From positions 3,000,825-3,064,824 of the forward strand of contig JANPWX010000081.1 of NCBI GenBank assembly GCA_024734555.1: a DNA stretch of 64,000 bases, read 5' to 3'. The number at the start of each line of letters is the position of its first letter. Position 1 is the stretch's first letter. The DNA is from Trochalopteron elliotii. Its lineage: Eukaryota > Chordata > Aves > Passeriformes > Leiothrichidae. Shown one piece after another: positions 14,401-25,730 of the stretch. A program made the position numbers and the translations under genes. The notes beneath the pieces are model-generated. The model had not been told where the DNA came from and made no database searches. It worked only from the letters and a program-made list of their open reading frames with translations.

Positions 14401-15681
14401 ATTGCTATTCACATAAAGTTAGTCAAAGAAATGAGCATCTTAGAATAACATGCCAGGCTCTTCCTCTCAAGCTGAATGTTTTATTCCACTATTACCTTCA
14501 GCCTAACTTTTCTTAGTTTAATCTTAGAAGCACTGAATTGCAGAGTTGAGGTGGTGTGCAAAACAACAATAAAAAAATAGAAATAGCATCATGATAAAGC
14601 ACCATTGTTTCCCAGCACACAATCTAGAGATGTTCAGCTGTTGGTACAAACAATTCCTCTTGTGTTTTTAGAGCTGCACAGGAACTTGCACTCAGGTCAG
14701 TTCCTATTAAAGTACTGTGCAAAACTCTCAGAGACAAGAAACACAACACCCTAATAACAGAGAGTACTGCACTTGTTTGCCTCAATGTAATTGCTTACTG
14801 GAGGAAGACTCAGAACTCTCCTTAAAGTAGTCTTGCTTTAAAGGTATCTTGCTGACCAGAATGATACAACCTTGTTTCAAGTACTGTGAGAATCACAAGA
14901 GTCAGCCTTTGTAAAGTGAAACAGGTTATGAGTGCTCTCATCTCTGTTATTACATGACAATTATCTACTACTTCTCCCAAAAATAGACACATAATGTTGA
15001 TTTTAACTGACTCCTAAACTTGGCCTTTGCCAGATATTAGAAAATACTCAGAACTGCAAAATTCCATTTTTCAAGCTTGAAAAAGTGTATTAAATTACTA
15101 AGTTACTTTTAAAATCTTTTTATAAGCATTCTGTGTCAGATTAGCAGACTAGCAACAGCGTTTTGACATTTGTTATTAGCAAAGACATGAAGAGACAGGA
15201 AATTAAATTGTGTACACATAGCAGCTGTGTCAATCTCATCCATTTGCTTAATAATGCATAATGCTTATGACAATACCAGCTTTCTTTGCTATTCAAATGG
15301 AACAACCTAAATATTAGGCTGAGGCATCACAGAAGCAGCTCTTTGGGAAATGACAGTGCTGGGAGAAGAAGGCTACTTACAAAAAAGAGGAAAAAGATCT
15401 GTCAGAAGCAATAAATTAAACAAAGTGTAATAGTTACACAGTTTTTAAATAGTTTCTTCCCTTCAAAGAAACTATCCAATTGCAAGCACCACTACAAGTA
15501 TTTTTAAAAGACTTTTCAAAATAGCAGTTTCATCATTGTCAGATCAAGACAGAAATTCCTAAACACTCCCTAAGTGTATGATTGCCTTCTTAAGTTCAAG
15601 CAGGCCAGCATTTCCTCAATACATCCTCCATTCAATTCCATGGTGATATGTTTGTGTACGACCACTGAGCCAAACAAACTT
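5441..15681. other. Unique intron sequence, about 10 kb, mostly featureless
   Basis: Apart from the poly-G run and short A or T runs I recognise no repeat family or exon. A 103-codon hydrophobic open frame on the minus strand at 12939-13250 is discussed as a finding. A moderately GC-richer patch at 11900-12050 has overlapping frames on both strands, none recognisable. Confidence 0.6.
6915..6928. repeat. 14-base poly-G run
   Basis: Fourteen consecutive G residues followed by acacgcacac. It is unusual in this AT-rich context and prone to slippage and sequencing error. Confidence 0.95.
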
Positions 15682-15738
15682 TCAAAGCTCCTGCCCTGTT
15701 AATGTTAATGTCAAAGCTCCTGGGCTGTTAATGACATT
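15682..15738. repeat. Tandem duplication, 29-bp unit
   Basis: Two copies beginning tcaaagctcctg at 15682 and 15711, differing at a few positions near the centre and end. Confidence 0.85.
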
Positions 15739-17559
15739 TGGGGATCTCTATGAATTGGTCACCATGGAACTACATGGAACATCAACAACAAAAATCCATG
15801 AGTCTGAAATCCTTTACACCTCACATTATTTGAAAATTCAAACCAAATTTTAACTATAGTGGACATGTTTTAATTACAGTAAACATTCATGACTTGATTA
15901 TGCCATCTTGCCTTTTAGGCAGAACATATCTTAGCCCATTCTGAAAAGTATTTAGTGAGATCATAAAAATATTAGCAATCTAATTATTTTCAAATATAAG
16001 GGATACTATTAATAATCTAAACAGCTGCAATGTCAGTGAATTTAATTAACAGTTAAAAATATGAACAACAGGGAGCAAGGCAACATGCTGTTTCTAAAGA
16101 TGTGCAAAATGAAAGTATCCTCTCCTTGAACCTGGAATATTGATGACCCAAATTCTCTCTAGCTCACTGCACAGGCACAAGCCTATTTCAAATTACTGGA
16201 AGGATACAAAGAAATATTCATGTACTTTCTCTTCTAAACCAATTCAGAAGGCAGAAGTCAGTACTTGTTCTTACCCTCCTGAGCCTACCCAAGCCCAGCT
16301 GACAGCCCTTCCTGAAGTTTCTCAGGATGACTGAGAAAGCTAGACCAGAGCTGGGGAAGCAAGCTGTGCCATGAGCCTCCTCAAAGGAAAGCAACTTGGC
16401 TTAGATTTCCCCAGTCAAGATCTGAAAGTTATCCTTCACTAATGCAACCAAGTGTTTACAAAGGTTTTCACTGTAAGACACAGTGGTTATTTATCTTATT
16501 TTTCATGAACAATCACCATTGGGAGTTACTCCTACCATCTCCTGACCATTTTGATTAAAAGCATGTATATACTATAGAAATATAAAGAAGTCTATAGATT
16601 TTTCAGGTGCTGTTCTTCCTGGAATATATATCTGTAGAACAGTTATTCAAGCTGAATCTTGAAGGTCTACCAAAAATACCTCTGCCCCTTTGCCCCTTCA
16701 TCTCCACAATTTTTTTTAATATTTTTTTCTTTTTTCTAAGACCATAAGATGTAAAAAGAGCCATTTTAGCCATTTCATTTTCTAGAAACTGAGACTAGGA
16801 CAAATAGATCCTGCTTTACTTTTTAGAAGAAGGGAAAAAAAATCCAAACAAATGCTGACATTTGCCATCTGTATAACATTGCTAAAACTTTCTTCCTACC
16901 ATGTTTAAGAACATGTGGAAAATTGGACTCAAAAGAATTTCTGCTCAAGAGCTCAGTTTTCTACAGTGGGCAATCAGAAAGCAGCATATTTGCTTTTGTT
17001 CTGTGCCTTAGCAAATCCTAAGCCTACCTGCCAAGTTTCACGGTTTTAACCAAAGCACATTTTTCACGTGTTTCAGAACGCTCAGTCCCCCAGCTAAGTC
17101 ATTATTACTTATTGCTTTTATGTGCCCCAGCCTTCTTGAAACGATAGCCAGTTTGGACAGTCTGCTCTGCCTTCCTTGTGTCTGATGATATGGGGAACAG
17201 ATGAATGGGAGGCACTCCCAGCTGTTAGAGCTGCCTATCAACATGAGTAAACACCACAGGGCCTAATGATTATTTAGTACTGACAGTTTTGGTTTGGAGA
17301 GAAATGCACTCCAGACAAAAAAGGGAAAAAAAGAGATATTTTTAGGATATTTCCCTAGTAACTTTGTGTGAAGTGGGACTTTCTCATAGCAAGAACTTGT
17401 GGTACTCATTACTCACATTTAACAGTTTAGGTTCATGTGTCAGGCAGCACAGACCTACTGGCTACTCAATTGTTAGGCATCCTGATGGGAAAACCTAAGT
17501 TCTGCATGGTGTATTTTAAAACCCAGGGCTGGCAATTGACAAAATGAAAAAAGCAGTTT

Positions 17560-17770
17560 GAAATTCTTGACTTTTATTTAACTAAGGCCCTTGACTTGGT
17601 AGATCACCAATTAATATTAACTTGGTTAGCCTGAAACTGAATTAGGTTGACTGCAGTACACTGCTTCTTTGGCTCCTTCTGTGGTCAATGCAAGCAGTTA
17701 CTTCTAATGGTGTTAAAGCTCAGATGAAAATGTTAAATAGAGGAGTCAATTGCAAGGTCATTACTTCTTT
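17560..17770 (+). mobile_element. Possible very old non-LTR reverse-transcriptase relic
   Basis: Plus-strand translation at 17567-17610 gives LDFYLTKALDLVDHQL, resembling the conserved LDF.KAFD.V.H catalytic-palm motif of CR1-like reverse transcriptases. About 33 codons later, in a shifted frame, AVTSNGVKAQ at about 17691-17720 resembles the QRVVVNG.. block expected at that distance. Between them are stops and no clear similarity. A plausible degraded LINE, but the evidence is two short motifs and their spacing. Confidence 0.5.
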
Positions 17771-17971
17771 TTCCAAAGTAATGAAAACAAAGTACTTCAT
17801 GCAATATACAATTATAGGTTAATGACACAGCCCTCCAGAGTGGCTTGAAGGCCTTGTCCAATTTAAAATACTGATTTAAACAATTCCAAGTAACATTAAG
17901 TGTAAATAAAATATGTTAGTCACAGTTTAAATGTTACATCAAAGCTACATATGATTAAAGAAAAAATGAAT

Positions 17972-18007
17972 AGGTAACACTTTTAATGCAGGTAACACTT
18001 TTAATGC
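17972..18007. repeat. Perfect tandem duplication, 18-bp unit
   Basis: The unit aggtaacacttttaatgc occurs twice back to back with no mismatch, suggesting a recent slippage or duplication event. Confidence 0.95.
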
Positions 18008-20154
18008 AAATATTTCAATGAGAAAGTGTTCTAAGCCAGTATGGAAACAACACTTACTAAAACCAGCTCCTACAAAGGCAGAGTGAGAATCAATCTCATA
18101 AAGCATCACTTGCCTACTCATTTACCTTGGAATTTCTGCAAAATGAAATAACATTACTATAAGACAAAACCCAATAAATTCGGACATTTTGCTGGTACCT
18201 TCTTTACAATTATATCTTGCAATGCTATATGAAAATAACCCATAACCATACTGGTTTTACAAAACAATTTTTTTCTCACGCTATATGAGTCATTTCCATC
18301 ACAAAGAACAACACTAGGTTCTCTTTCCAGTATCTCCTACAACAACAAAAATTGCAGGATAGATTTCATGGTGAATTTGATTCTCACGGAATTAAAAATT
18401 AAAAATAATTTCTTTCATGTCAGTACATTTTCATTTCTCAGACAGAAAAATAGCCCAAACAATCATTAAAAATTAAAACACCAGAGTACCAACTTTCTGA
18501 GTAGCAGCAAGCTATGGACAATAAAAAACCAAAAATAATAGATAGATATTTACATTGCTGAAATTCACACCCTTCAAACTCTGCCTGGAGTTCTGAATTA
18601 AAATAGGAAAGCAAGAAAATAAAAGAATGGGATTCAGGGTCTCTCTAGGACAAGACCAAGTTGTGCTGCGCAAGTATTTTTTCATCAGAATCAGGAACAA
18701 ATTCTGACCTGAGCATTTCACACAGCATATTTAGAAGAAACTTTTATTGTAAGAGCCAAGAACAAAGCTCTTTTATGTACAGCATGTTCTTTAAGTCTAC
18801 CTTAAGACTCTGAAACATATGGATAATAATGGGAAGCACACTGGCCAGGAACAGTATCACAGACCTTTTTTACTGACATTCAGCAGTATCTCTAGACATA
18901 CTGGCATACTTGTGCATCAGAAGGATCCTGTCATGATACAGAACAATCTGGAAATCACTCAAAACCAAACCAAAGAACAGTGGAGAACTAACCCCTTTCA
19001 TGCCCCTATTCTGAGCCCCCTCTCTGCAGCCCCACCACAGACAGACAGTGTCTGCTCAGTGAAGATTTAGTGGCTGAAGGACTTAAAAGGGAAACCTCTA
19101 TCTGAGAAAGGTACAAAATCCCACAGGAGAAAACCTGCTGGAGGCAGGCTGGCACTGGCCAGAGATGGTCAGAACTGGACAAAAGTCCAGTTGTCACCGT
19201 CACCCATGCTCAGGGGAAGACAGAAACTCAGCCACTTCAAGGAGCCACCTCTGGAAGACACAGGGGAGGACTTTTTCTCACATGAATGTGTCTGCCAGGC
19301 CAGGCCAGATCAGACTCTTTGGGGCCTTTTCAGTGGTGCTTCTTCTTAGCCGAACGAATCTTGTGTGCTAAGCAATACATAACTTTTTAATGTGTTAACA
19401 CCTGTGTATATTCCGCATTCAGAGCCCCAACAGAAGATGCTTGAACAAAACAGAAAGGGTGGCCTCTGCACACTGTCTTCTGTAGAGAAACACTTCATCC
19501 CAAGCAAAATCTCCCCCTGGAGACCCTTCCTAAACACCCCACAGACACTCTCACTCACAGAAATCATCCTGAGATCATGGCAGTGGAACTGAACTTAGGC
19601 AAGACAGTAATCTTGAAGCAAAATTGCTGAAACTGGAGATCTGTTAGCAAAAATATTGGTCACTGACAAACTGGGCAGCTGCCCTTCCCCAGAGGACTAA
19701 AACCAAGGGAGACGTGTCTGTCAGAGCTTTCACAGAGTCCTGTTGGATGACATAGCAGGAAAACACCTGGGTGACTGAAGGATGCACCTACCATGGGGAT
19801 GTACTTTTACAAATGAGAGAGATTAGCCTGCAAGACAGATGGCTGCCATAAAGGCAAAATAGTTGTACTTGTCACTGGAAGCCAATAGCAGCAAAATGTA
19901 AAATTACTTCCATCCACACATTTCATCCATTCATAACAAAGTAGATGTCATCAGGTTCATGAGTGACAACATTGATTTTTAGTCAAAAACTGTGACATAG
20001 TTAAGCTTTTATGTCTGGGAGGAATGTGATATTTTACTTCAAGTAATTACACAACTTCTACAGTTTCTTCATGGCCATCTTTCTAGTCTCTTGGATTGTG
20101 TATTAGAAACCAGTGTTACACCTCCACTCCACCCCCCGCCCCGTGTTCAAGCAC
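18008..20154. other. Unique intron sequence, no gene seen
   Basis: The 18900-19600 part is GC-richer with overlapping chance frames on both strands. I recognise no family in it. A C-rich stretch at 20120-20143 directly precedes the CR1. Confidence 0.55.
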
Positions 20155-20770
20155 ACACAGAACCACAGAATCACACCGAATAAACTGAGCTGGAAGGGAT
20201 CTTCAGGGATGAGCAAGTCCAATCCCTGCCCCTGCAGAGCACCATCCCCAGGAGTCACACCATGTGCCTGAGAGCATTTTCCAAATGCACTCTCAGCTCT
20301 GTCAGGCTGGTGCTGTGACCACTGCCCAACCATCCTCTGAGGGAAGAACCTTTTCCTGATACCCATCCTAAACCTCCCCTGACACAACTTCAGGCCATTC
20401 CCTCAGGTCCTGTCACTGTCACCACAGAGCAGAGATCAGTGCCTGCCCCTGCCCTTCCCCTCAGCAGGAAGCTGTAACTGCAGTGAAGTCTGCCCTTAGT
20501 CTCCTCCAGGCTGAACAGACCAAGGGACCTCAGCTGTTCCTCACGCGGCTTCACCTCCAGACCCTTCTCCACCTTTGTTGCTCTCCTTCCAATGTCCTCT
20601 AATAACTGAATGTCTTTTCTATATTGTGGCACCCCAAACTGCCCCAACACTGGAGGTGACACTGCCCCAGAGCAGCGGGGACAATCCCCTCCCTTGCCCA
20701 GCTTGGCCATGCTGGGTCTGATGTCCCCAGGACACGCCTGGCCCTCCTGGCTGCCAGGGCCACTTCAGGG
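20155..20770 (-). mobile_element. CR1 LINE, truncated, 3' end at the left
   Basis: About 0.6 kb of clear CR1 sequence on the minus strand. At 20162-20176 the reverse complement of the terminal tgattctgtg motif marks the 3' end. Familiar blocks follow: the diagnostic ctcctccaggctgaacag (20504-20520 area), tccaatgtcctctaataactg, and caaactgccccaacactggaggtgacactg-like sequence near 20635-20665. It is GC-richer than the flanks, truncated at its 5' end, and lacks the RT coding part. Open frames inside it on either strand are not genes. Its similarity to the CR1 pattern is higher than in the relics elsewhere here, so it is younger. Confidence 0.93.
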
Positions 20771-21839
20771 CTTTGCTTACAGAACATGGCCTGCTTTAAC
20801 AATGCTAGCACTGTAACTGACTCTCCAGAGAAAATAATCTTACTTATGCCTCACAAAAACACCCTAACAAATTTGTGTTTTATCTGAAACATGGCATCTC
20901 ATCTATCACTCTCAGTCCATGTCAGAAAGCATGATTTCCATATTACACCTGCATGCATGTCCAAGGAAAGTTTGGCAAGATATTTTTTTCCATTATATTC
21001 TTCCTTCTCCTTTTAACTAAATACATACAGAAAAGCACAGAAATCTTACCACCAGGTATACAGAGGAAGGCATACAGCATATTGGAACAGACACAGCTTC
21101 ACAGAATATTTTTCACACCACATTCAAAACTAGAAGGGCATTATAAGGAGAAAATGATTGCCACAAATTAAAAAAAAGGTGAGAAGTGCCTGGCCACGTA
21201 TTTGCAGCCTATTTTTATTCACAGTAACTGAATGGTATCTATAAACATATACAAATTGATATCTATAATCCTCCCTGTTGAGGATCAACACTGACACCAT
21301 TGATATTTACACAAAACACAGCTCCCCATTCCCATCCTGGCCTTGCATATCCTCTTGCCCTGTGTCCTGGCACAGCTTCCCTCCCACCAGAAATGCCACA
21401 GCCTATTGGGTGGGGCTGGTACAGCCTTCCAAGACAATCCAGGATGCAAATTTTCCACCATCATCTCCCACCTTATGACAGGGACACAGGCCCACAGCCA
21501 TTCCTCAAGAGGTTCTGGGAGCAGCTGCAACCACTGTGCCAACCCTACTTCATCCCTCCCCCACACAGAACAGGGTTCTCAAGGTGTCTTAGAGATCAGA
21601 ACATGTTTACACTGACTACTCTTAGAGAGAGCTCTCAATACAGGATCCAGTGACAGCCTTACTTGCATGTGTGGGGCAATGTTGCCCTGTGTTTGTTTTG
21701 TGGTACAAGCTGCAAAAAAAATTGTGATCCATTCCACACCTTGTGTTTGGTTATTCCTAGTTGACTGTGGTATTTTACATAAGTTTCCATTCAATCTATT
21801 TTATTTCTGGTCATTGCTTCAACCAGGAAAAATGTATTT
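20771..21839. other. Intron sequence between two CR1 copies, no gene seen
   Basis: The 21320-21600 part is GC-richer than its surroundings and supports several overlapping frames (up to 117 codons on the plus strand). Three frames being open at once points to composition and not to coding. It may be an unrecognised old repeat. Confidence 0.5.
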
Positions 21840-22070
21840 CCTTTAAAATCTTATCCTCCATTCCAAATTGCTAGTTGCCACAATCTCCATAAATTTGGTG
21901 TCATTTAATATTGGTATTCTCTATTTCTGCTATTCAAAATGCTAATGAAAATATTGGAAAAAATCATGAAATACTCATTCAGTACATCTTTTCTGGCCCA
22001 ACTCTGCCACCCAGTTGAGCTTATTCTTGCTTCACCTAGCCCACACTTTCATAGTTCAGTGAGGAGAATA
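21840..22070 (-). mobile_element. Old CR1-type LINE relic, C-terminal half of the RT domain
   Basis: Minus-strand translation of about 21900-21995 gives VLNEYFMIFSNIFISILNSR, comparable to the VLGPVLFNIFINDLDSG block of CR1 reverse transcriptase. It is followed within the expected distance by DTKFMEIVATSNLEWRIR, comparable to the ADDTKLGG...LEDW block. A stop codon lies between the two. The catalytic ADD is not preserved. Order and spacing support a degraded RT; edges are approximate. Confidence 0.68.
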
Positions 22071-22130
22071 TTAGTTGAGACAAATTCGAGCAGGATACTG
22101 AGGTCAATATTTATAACATCTTCTGCAAGT

Positions 22131-22154
22131 CATATAACTCATATGAGTTATATG
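22131..22154. repeat. 24-bp perfect palindrome
   Basis: Twelve bases (catataactcat) are followed directly by their reverse complement, with no spacer. No function is suggested by the context, which is intronic and next to an old CR1 relic. Confidence 0.95.
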
Positions 22155-23605
22155 GATATTAGCAACTCATGCCCAATTCAAAATTATAATTTGCATTATC
22201 ATAGTACTTAAGAATCAATCTTGAACCAGAAGCTCACTGGGATAAGCAATGGATAAACATAAAAAACCACCAGGGAGCTGCTGACCTATAGAGCTCACTC
22301 CCTGAGTACTAATAAAGACAGAACAGTGCACACAAAGATGCAATAGAGCAAAAGGTGAAAACGGGATGAGCAACAACATATTCCAAAGCTTTGGAATGCA
22401 TTCCTGAAAAGAATAATGCTAAAAGAAAAAAAAAATCAAATATCAAATTCCCAAACACTGGAAGATATTCTTAAGAAAGAATTTCATGTATGACAGACAA
22501 GTAGATTGTAAAAATGTGTGTGGAGTTTTTCCAGTGCAAGAGGCAAAACAGGCAGAGAACAGAAATTTATTAAATTGCTAGATAAACCTCTTTATAAGAG
22601 GTTCACTCTATTCCACTCTTATTATTTAGAGGCCAGAAAGGGCAGAGAGAAGGTGCAAAGGACCTTGCAAGCAAAGACCTGCATTTATATTGTATCTGAT
22701 GCAGCTAGGAAGAGAAGTCACTAAAAATGTACAGAAAGCCTTCAAATAATTAGGAAACATCTAATTTTGCACAAGACTAGACTGTTCTTCAATATTTTAG
22801 TCTTTTTGAAGTGCTTCACATAATTTCTCACTACTTCATTCTTTTATTCTGATTCTTGCTCATCATAGGCAAAGGTCATTAACAATATAACTGAGAAGAA
22901 TTTGCACATGTGAGAGAGAATATAACCTGAGAGATCTAATTAATGGAATTAAAGGGAAAAATACAAATAAGTATTGTAATACACTTTAAAATCCCAATCC
23001 ACATGTATTCTGCCTTTTTTATTATCTGCAAAGACCTCTTACAAAGCAAGTACACTTGCAAGATCAATATTATAATCAAGTTATATCTGGCTATAGTCTT
23101 CTTGGCTTTCCCCTTTTTCTCCTACAGTTTTCCTTTTCCTCCTTGCAGTAGCTGAAGTTATTTAATATATTTATGAATATTTGACCTAAAAATAAGATAA
23201 CAAAACCTGACTCTTTCTATGTTGGGTTTACTTTTCATCAGGTATCAGATTCCAAATTTATCTCTACCATATTATAGCTCACATAATAAGGTTATATTTC
23301 AACAACTGTTTGAAACACTGACCCACTATATTTTAAGACTCATGAGCTGCTTTATACCTTGAAGCATATCAAGCATCTTAAAATTGTTTGGAACAGAATA
23401 TGTCAACCCAAAAGCAAATTGTAGCATCACAAAATACTAAATCTTCCTCTTTTCTTTTCCAAAATGTGAACTGTGTTACGATCATCGGAATTTATTGATT
23501 CTACAGAGGGGAGAAAAGTTATTTAATATTATTATGGGGGAAACTAGTAAATACACAGACTACTTTTCACAGATTTTGACTTATTTTGAGAGGCTTATGT
23601 ACAGT

Positions 23606-23645
23606 TCATATATATATATATACACACATACATATATTTATATGC
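23606..23645. repeat. (TA)n/(CA)n compound microsatellite
   Basis: A run of alternating TA about 16 bp long passes into cacacatacatatattta. Imperfect dinucleotide repeat. Confidence 0.9.
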
Positions 23646-25089
23646 ATCTGTGTCTATAGATAGGTAGGTCTCCCATGCATCAATTGCAGAGCAAACAATA
23701 TATACAATACATCCTTTCTCTTCCAATATTTTCCTAGTGTGACTTCAGATTATGATATAGCTTTTAAAATTGCATAAAATTTCATATTGTTAAAATTGCA
23801 TTTACTTTCACGAATTGTCCCACTATTACTTGTAGATAAGAGATATTAGAAAAAATGACAGTTTTTCATTGAGATAAGGCATGTGATGCCAATGAAAGTA
23901 TTAACATTTATGGAACATTTTTATAGAGAAAATAACGTTAAATTACACTGCTCATACATTCCTTCTGCTTATAATTAAAGGGAAATTCATGGATGCACAA
24001 GATCTTATCTGCCACCAGTGTATTCATTAGCAATACAAACATTTAGATAATTACACAATAATGCATTCTTCACTGGCAGTTAGTAGCAGAAGAGAAGATT
24101 CCTACTTTAATTTCCTTATATTGCCATAGTTATCATAAGCTTTCAGAATAACCAATTCCTTCTAAAATATTGCATTCATCTAACTCCTTTGTTCCTCTGT
24201 ATGGAAATCTGAGGAAGACCAGCTTGCTCACTTCTGCCTACCCAGGCAATGTCACACACCCAGGGCTGGGTGCTATGCATGTGCTCCATACAGACATGAA
24301 AGCCATATCCAAAAATCACAACCAAAGCTCAGTGCTGGTTGTGTTTGGCTCTGTCTGTGCAACTGGAAAAGGGTATTACAACCAGTCCAGGCCGCGTTCC
24401 AGGAGTGCAACTGTGGGCACAGTTGTGTTGAGCCATATGGTGCCTCACAACTTAATTGCACATGAAGAAGCTTCTTCACAGCTTTGATTTCCATCTTTAC
24501 TACGACCAACGCAAGCTCAGAAATTTCTTAATTGTGCCCCATTGATCAATTCATCAAAGTCCACACTTGGAGACTGCAGAGTTGCCTTTGCAACTCACAT
24601 AGGGAGCAGAGATGCTGTTAGAAAGGAAAATACATACACACAGGTCCATAATAATTTATCTAAATGTACACCAGGGGAGACCTGTGTACCTGTATTTCAC
24701 ACCAAGACAGGCTTACTTCTCCTTATCAGATGCTGTGCTCTCAAATTCTTCTTCCAGAAAATAAAAAAAAAAAAAAACCTCACCAAAGAAAAATTCTCAA
24801 GACAAATAACAGATTGCTATAAATATGGACCTTTGAGTTACCTACATTACTTTATGCTGGTACACCTCAAATATGCACAGTCTACAGAGAGGAGGAAAAA
24901 AAAAGTGTCAGGAAATTTAATTGCCAACGGGATAATTCTCCAGAAGTAGGAGACAACCAGCAAGCTAAAAATAGCTAAATGGTAAGTGGACCTAAGTGAC
25001 CTAGATAATTTGAAGAGGATATTGCAGCTAAGTGAATGGGGGTAGAGAGCTATTAAATGTTTTTCTTCCTTAGAGGTAAAGGAATTACA

Positions 25090-25167
25090 AAAAGAGAATG
25101 CATTTTTTCTATTAAGTCATTTGCTCATAAAAGAGAATGCATTTTTTCTATTAAGACATTTGCTCAT
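25090..25167. repeat. Tandem duplication, 39-bp unit
   Basis: Two adjacent 39-bp copies (25090-25128 and 25129-25167) starting aaaagagaatgcatttt and ending ttgctcat. They differ at one base (aagtcat versus aagacat), so the duplication is recent or conserved. Confidence 0.95.
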
Positions 25168-25691
25168 AGTCTTACAGAACTGAGAAACATAAGAATTAAA
25201 AGATATTTGTAATCTGCTTAACCTTCTACACATAAATTTCTTGTCAATCCACAAACTGAATATATTTTCAATCAACTATAAAAACATAATGTTAAAAATA
25301 AAGCTTGTTTAACACTAGTTTCCTCCCTTTGGCTAATGGGGAAAACTAAGTGAATAGCTTTGTGTGGTATAGAAGGTCACAACATAGCTTAGGGCTCTGA
25401 AATGTGGAGGTTTTCAAGTGTATTTTCATTATTTTGTGAGGTGTTAATAAAAAGCATCTACTGTAAAAACAAACAGAATGTAACAGTCACAGTGTCTCAT
25501 AGTCAACCTTTTATTTTTTTTTTTTCTTTTCAATCACATTCAACATAGGATTTTTATGTGCAAATGAGAAAATTAATTTCAAACTGACAACTTCACCATC
25601 CCAGATTCTCAAGGAGAACAGTTTGGTGCATTTTCATGTAGAAAGTAATTTCCACTTTGCTGGTTTAACTTTACTCCCTACAGCCTCTCCT

Positions 25692-25730
25692 TTTCTTTTT
25701 TTTTTTTTTTTTTGTTTTGTTTTTTAATTT
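25692..25730. repeat. Poly-T / T-rich tract
   Basis: A T run of about 18 bases followed by gttttgttttttaattt. Low complexity. Confidence 0.9.

Noticed and set aside
20390..20816. Several 68-106-codon frames on both strands
   Set aside because: All fall in the CR1 copy at 20155-20770, where the GC-rich 3' region is open by composition.
24965..24974. Perfect MEF2-type site ctaaaaatag, tempting in a muscle gene
   Set aside because: The motif is very degenerate and AT-rich, so many matches are expected by chance in this composition; nothing else supports an enhancer.
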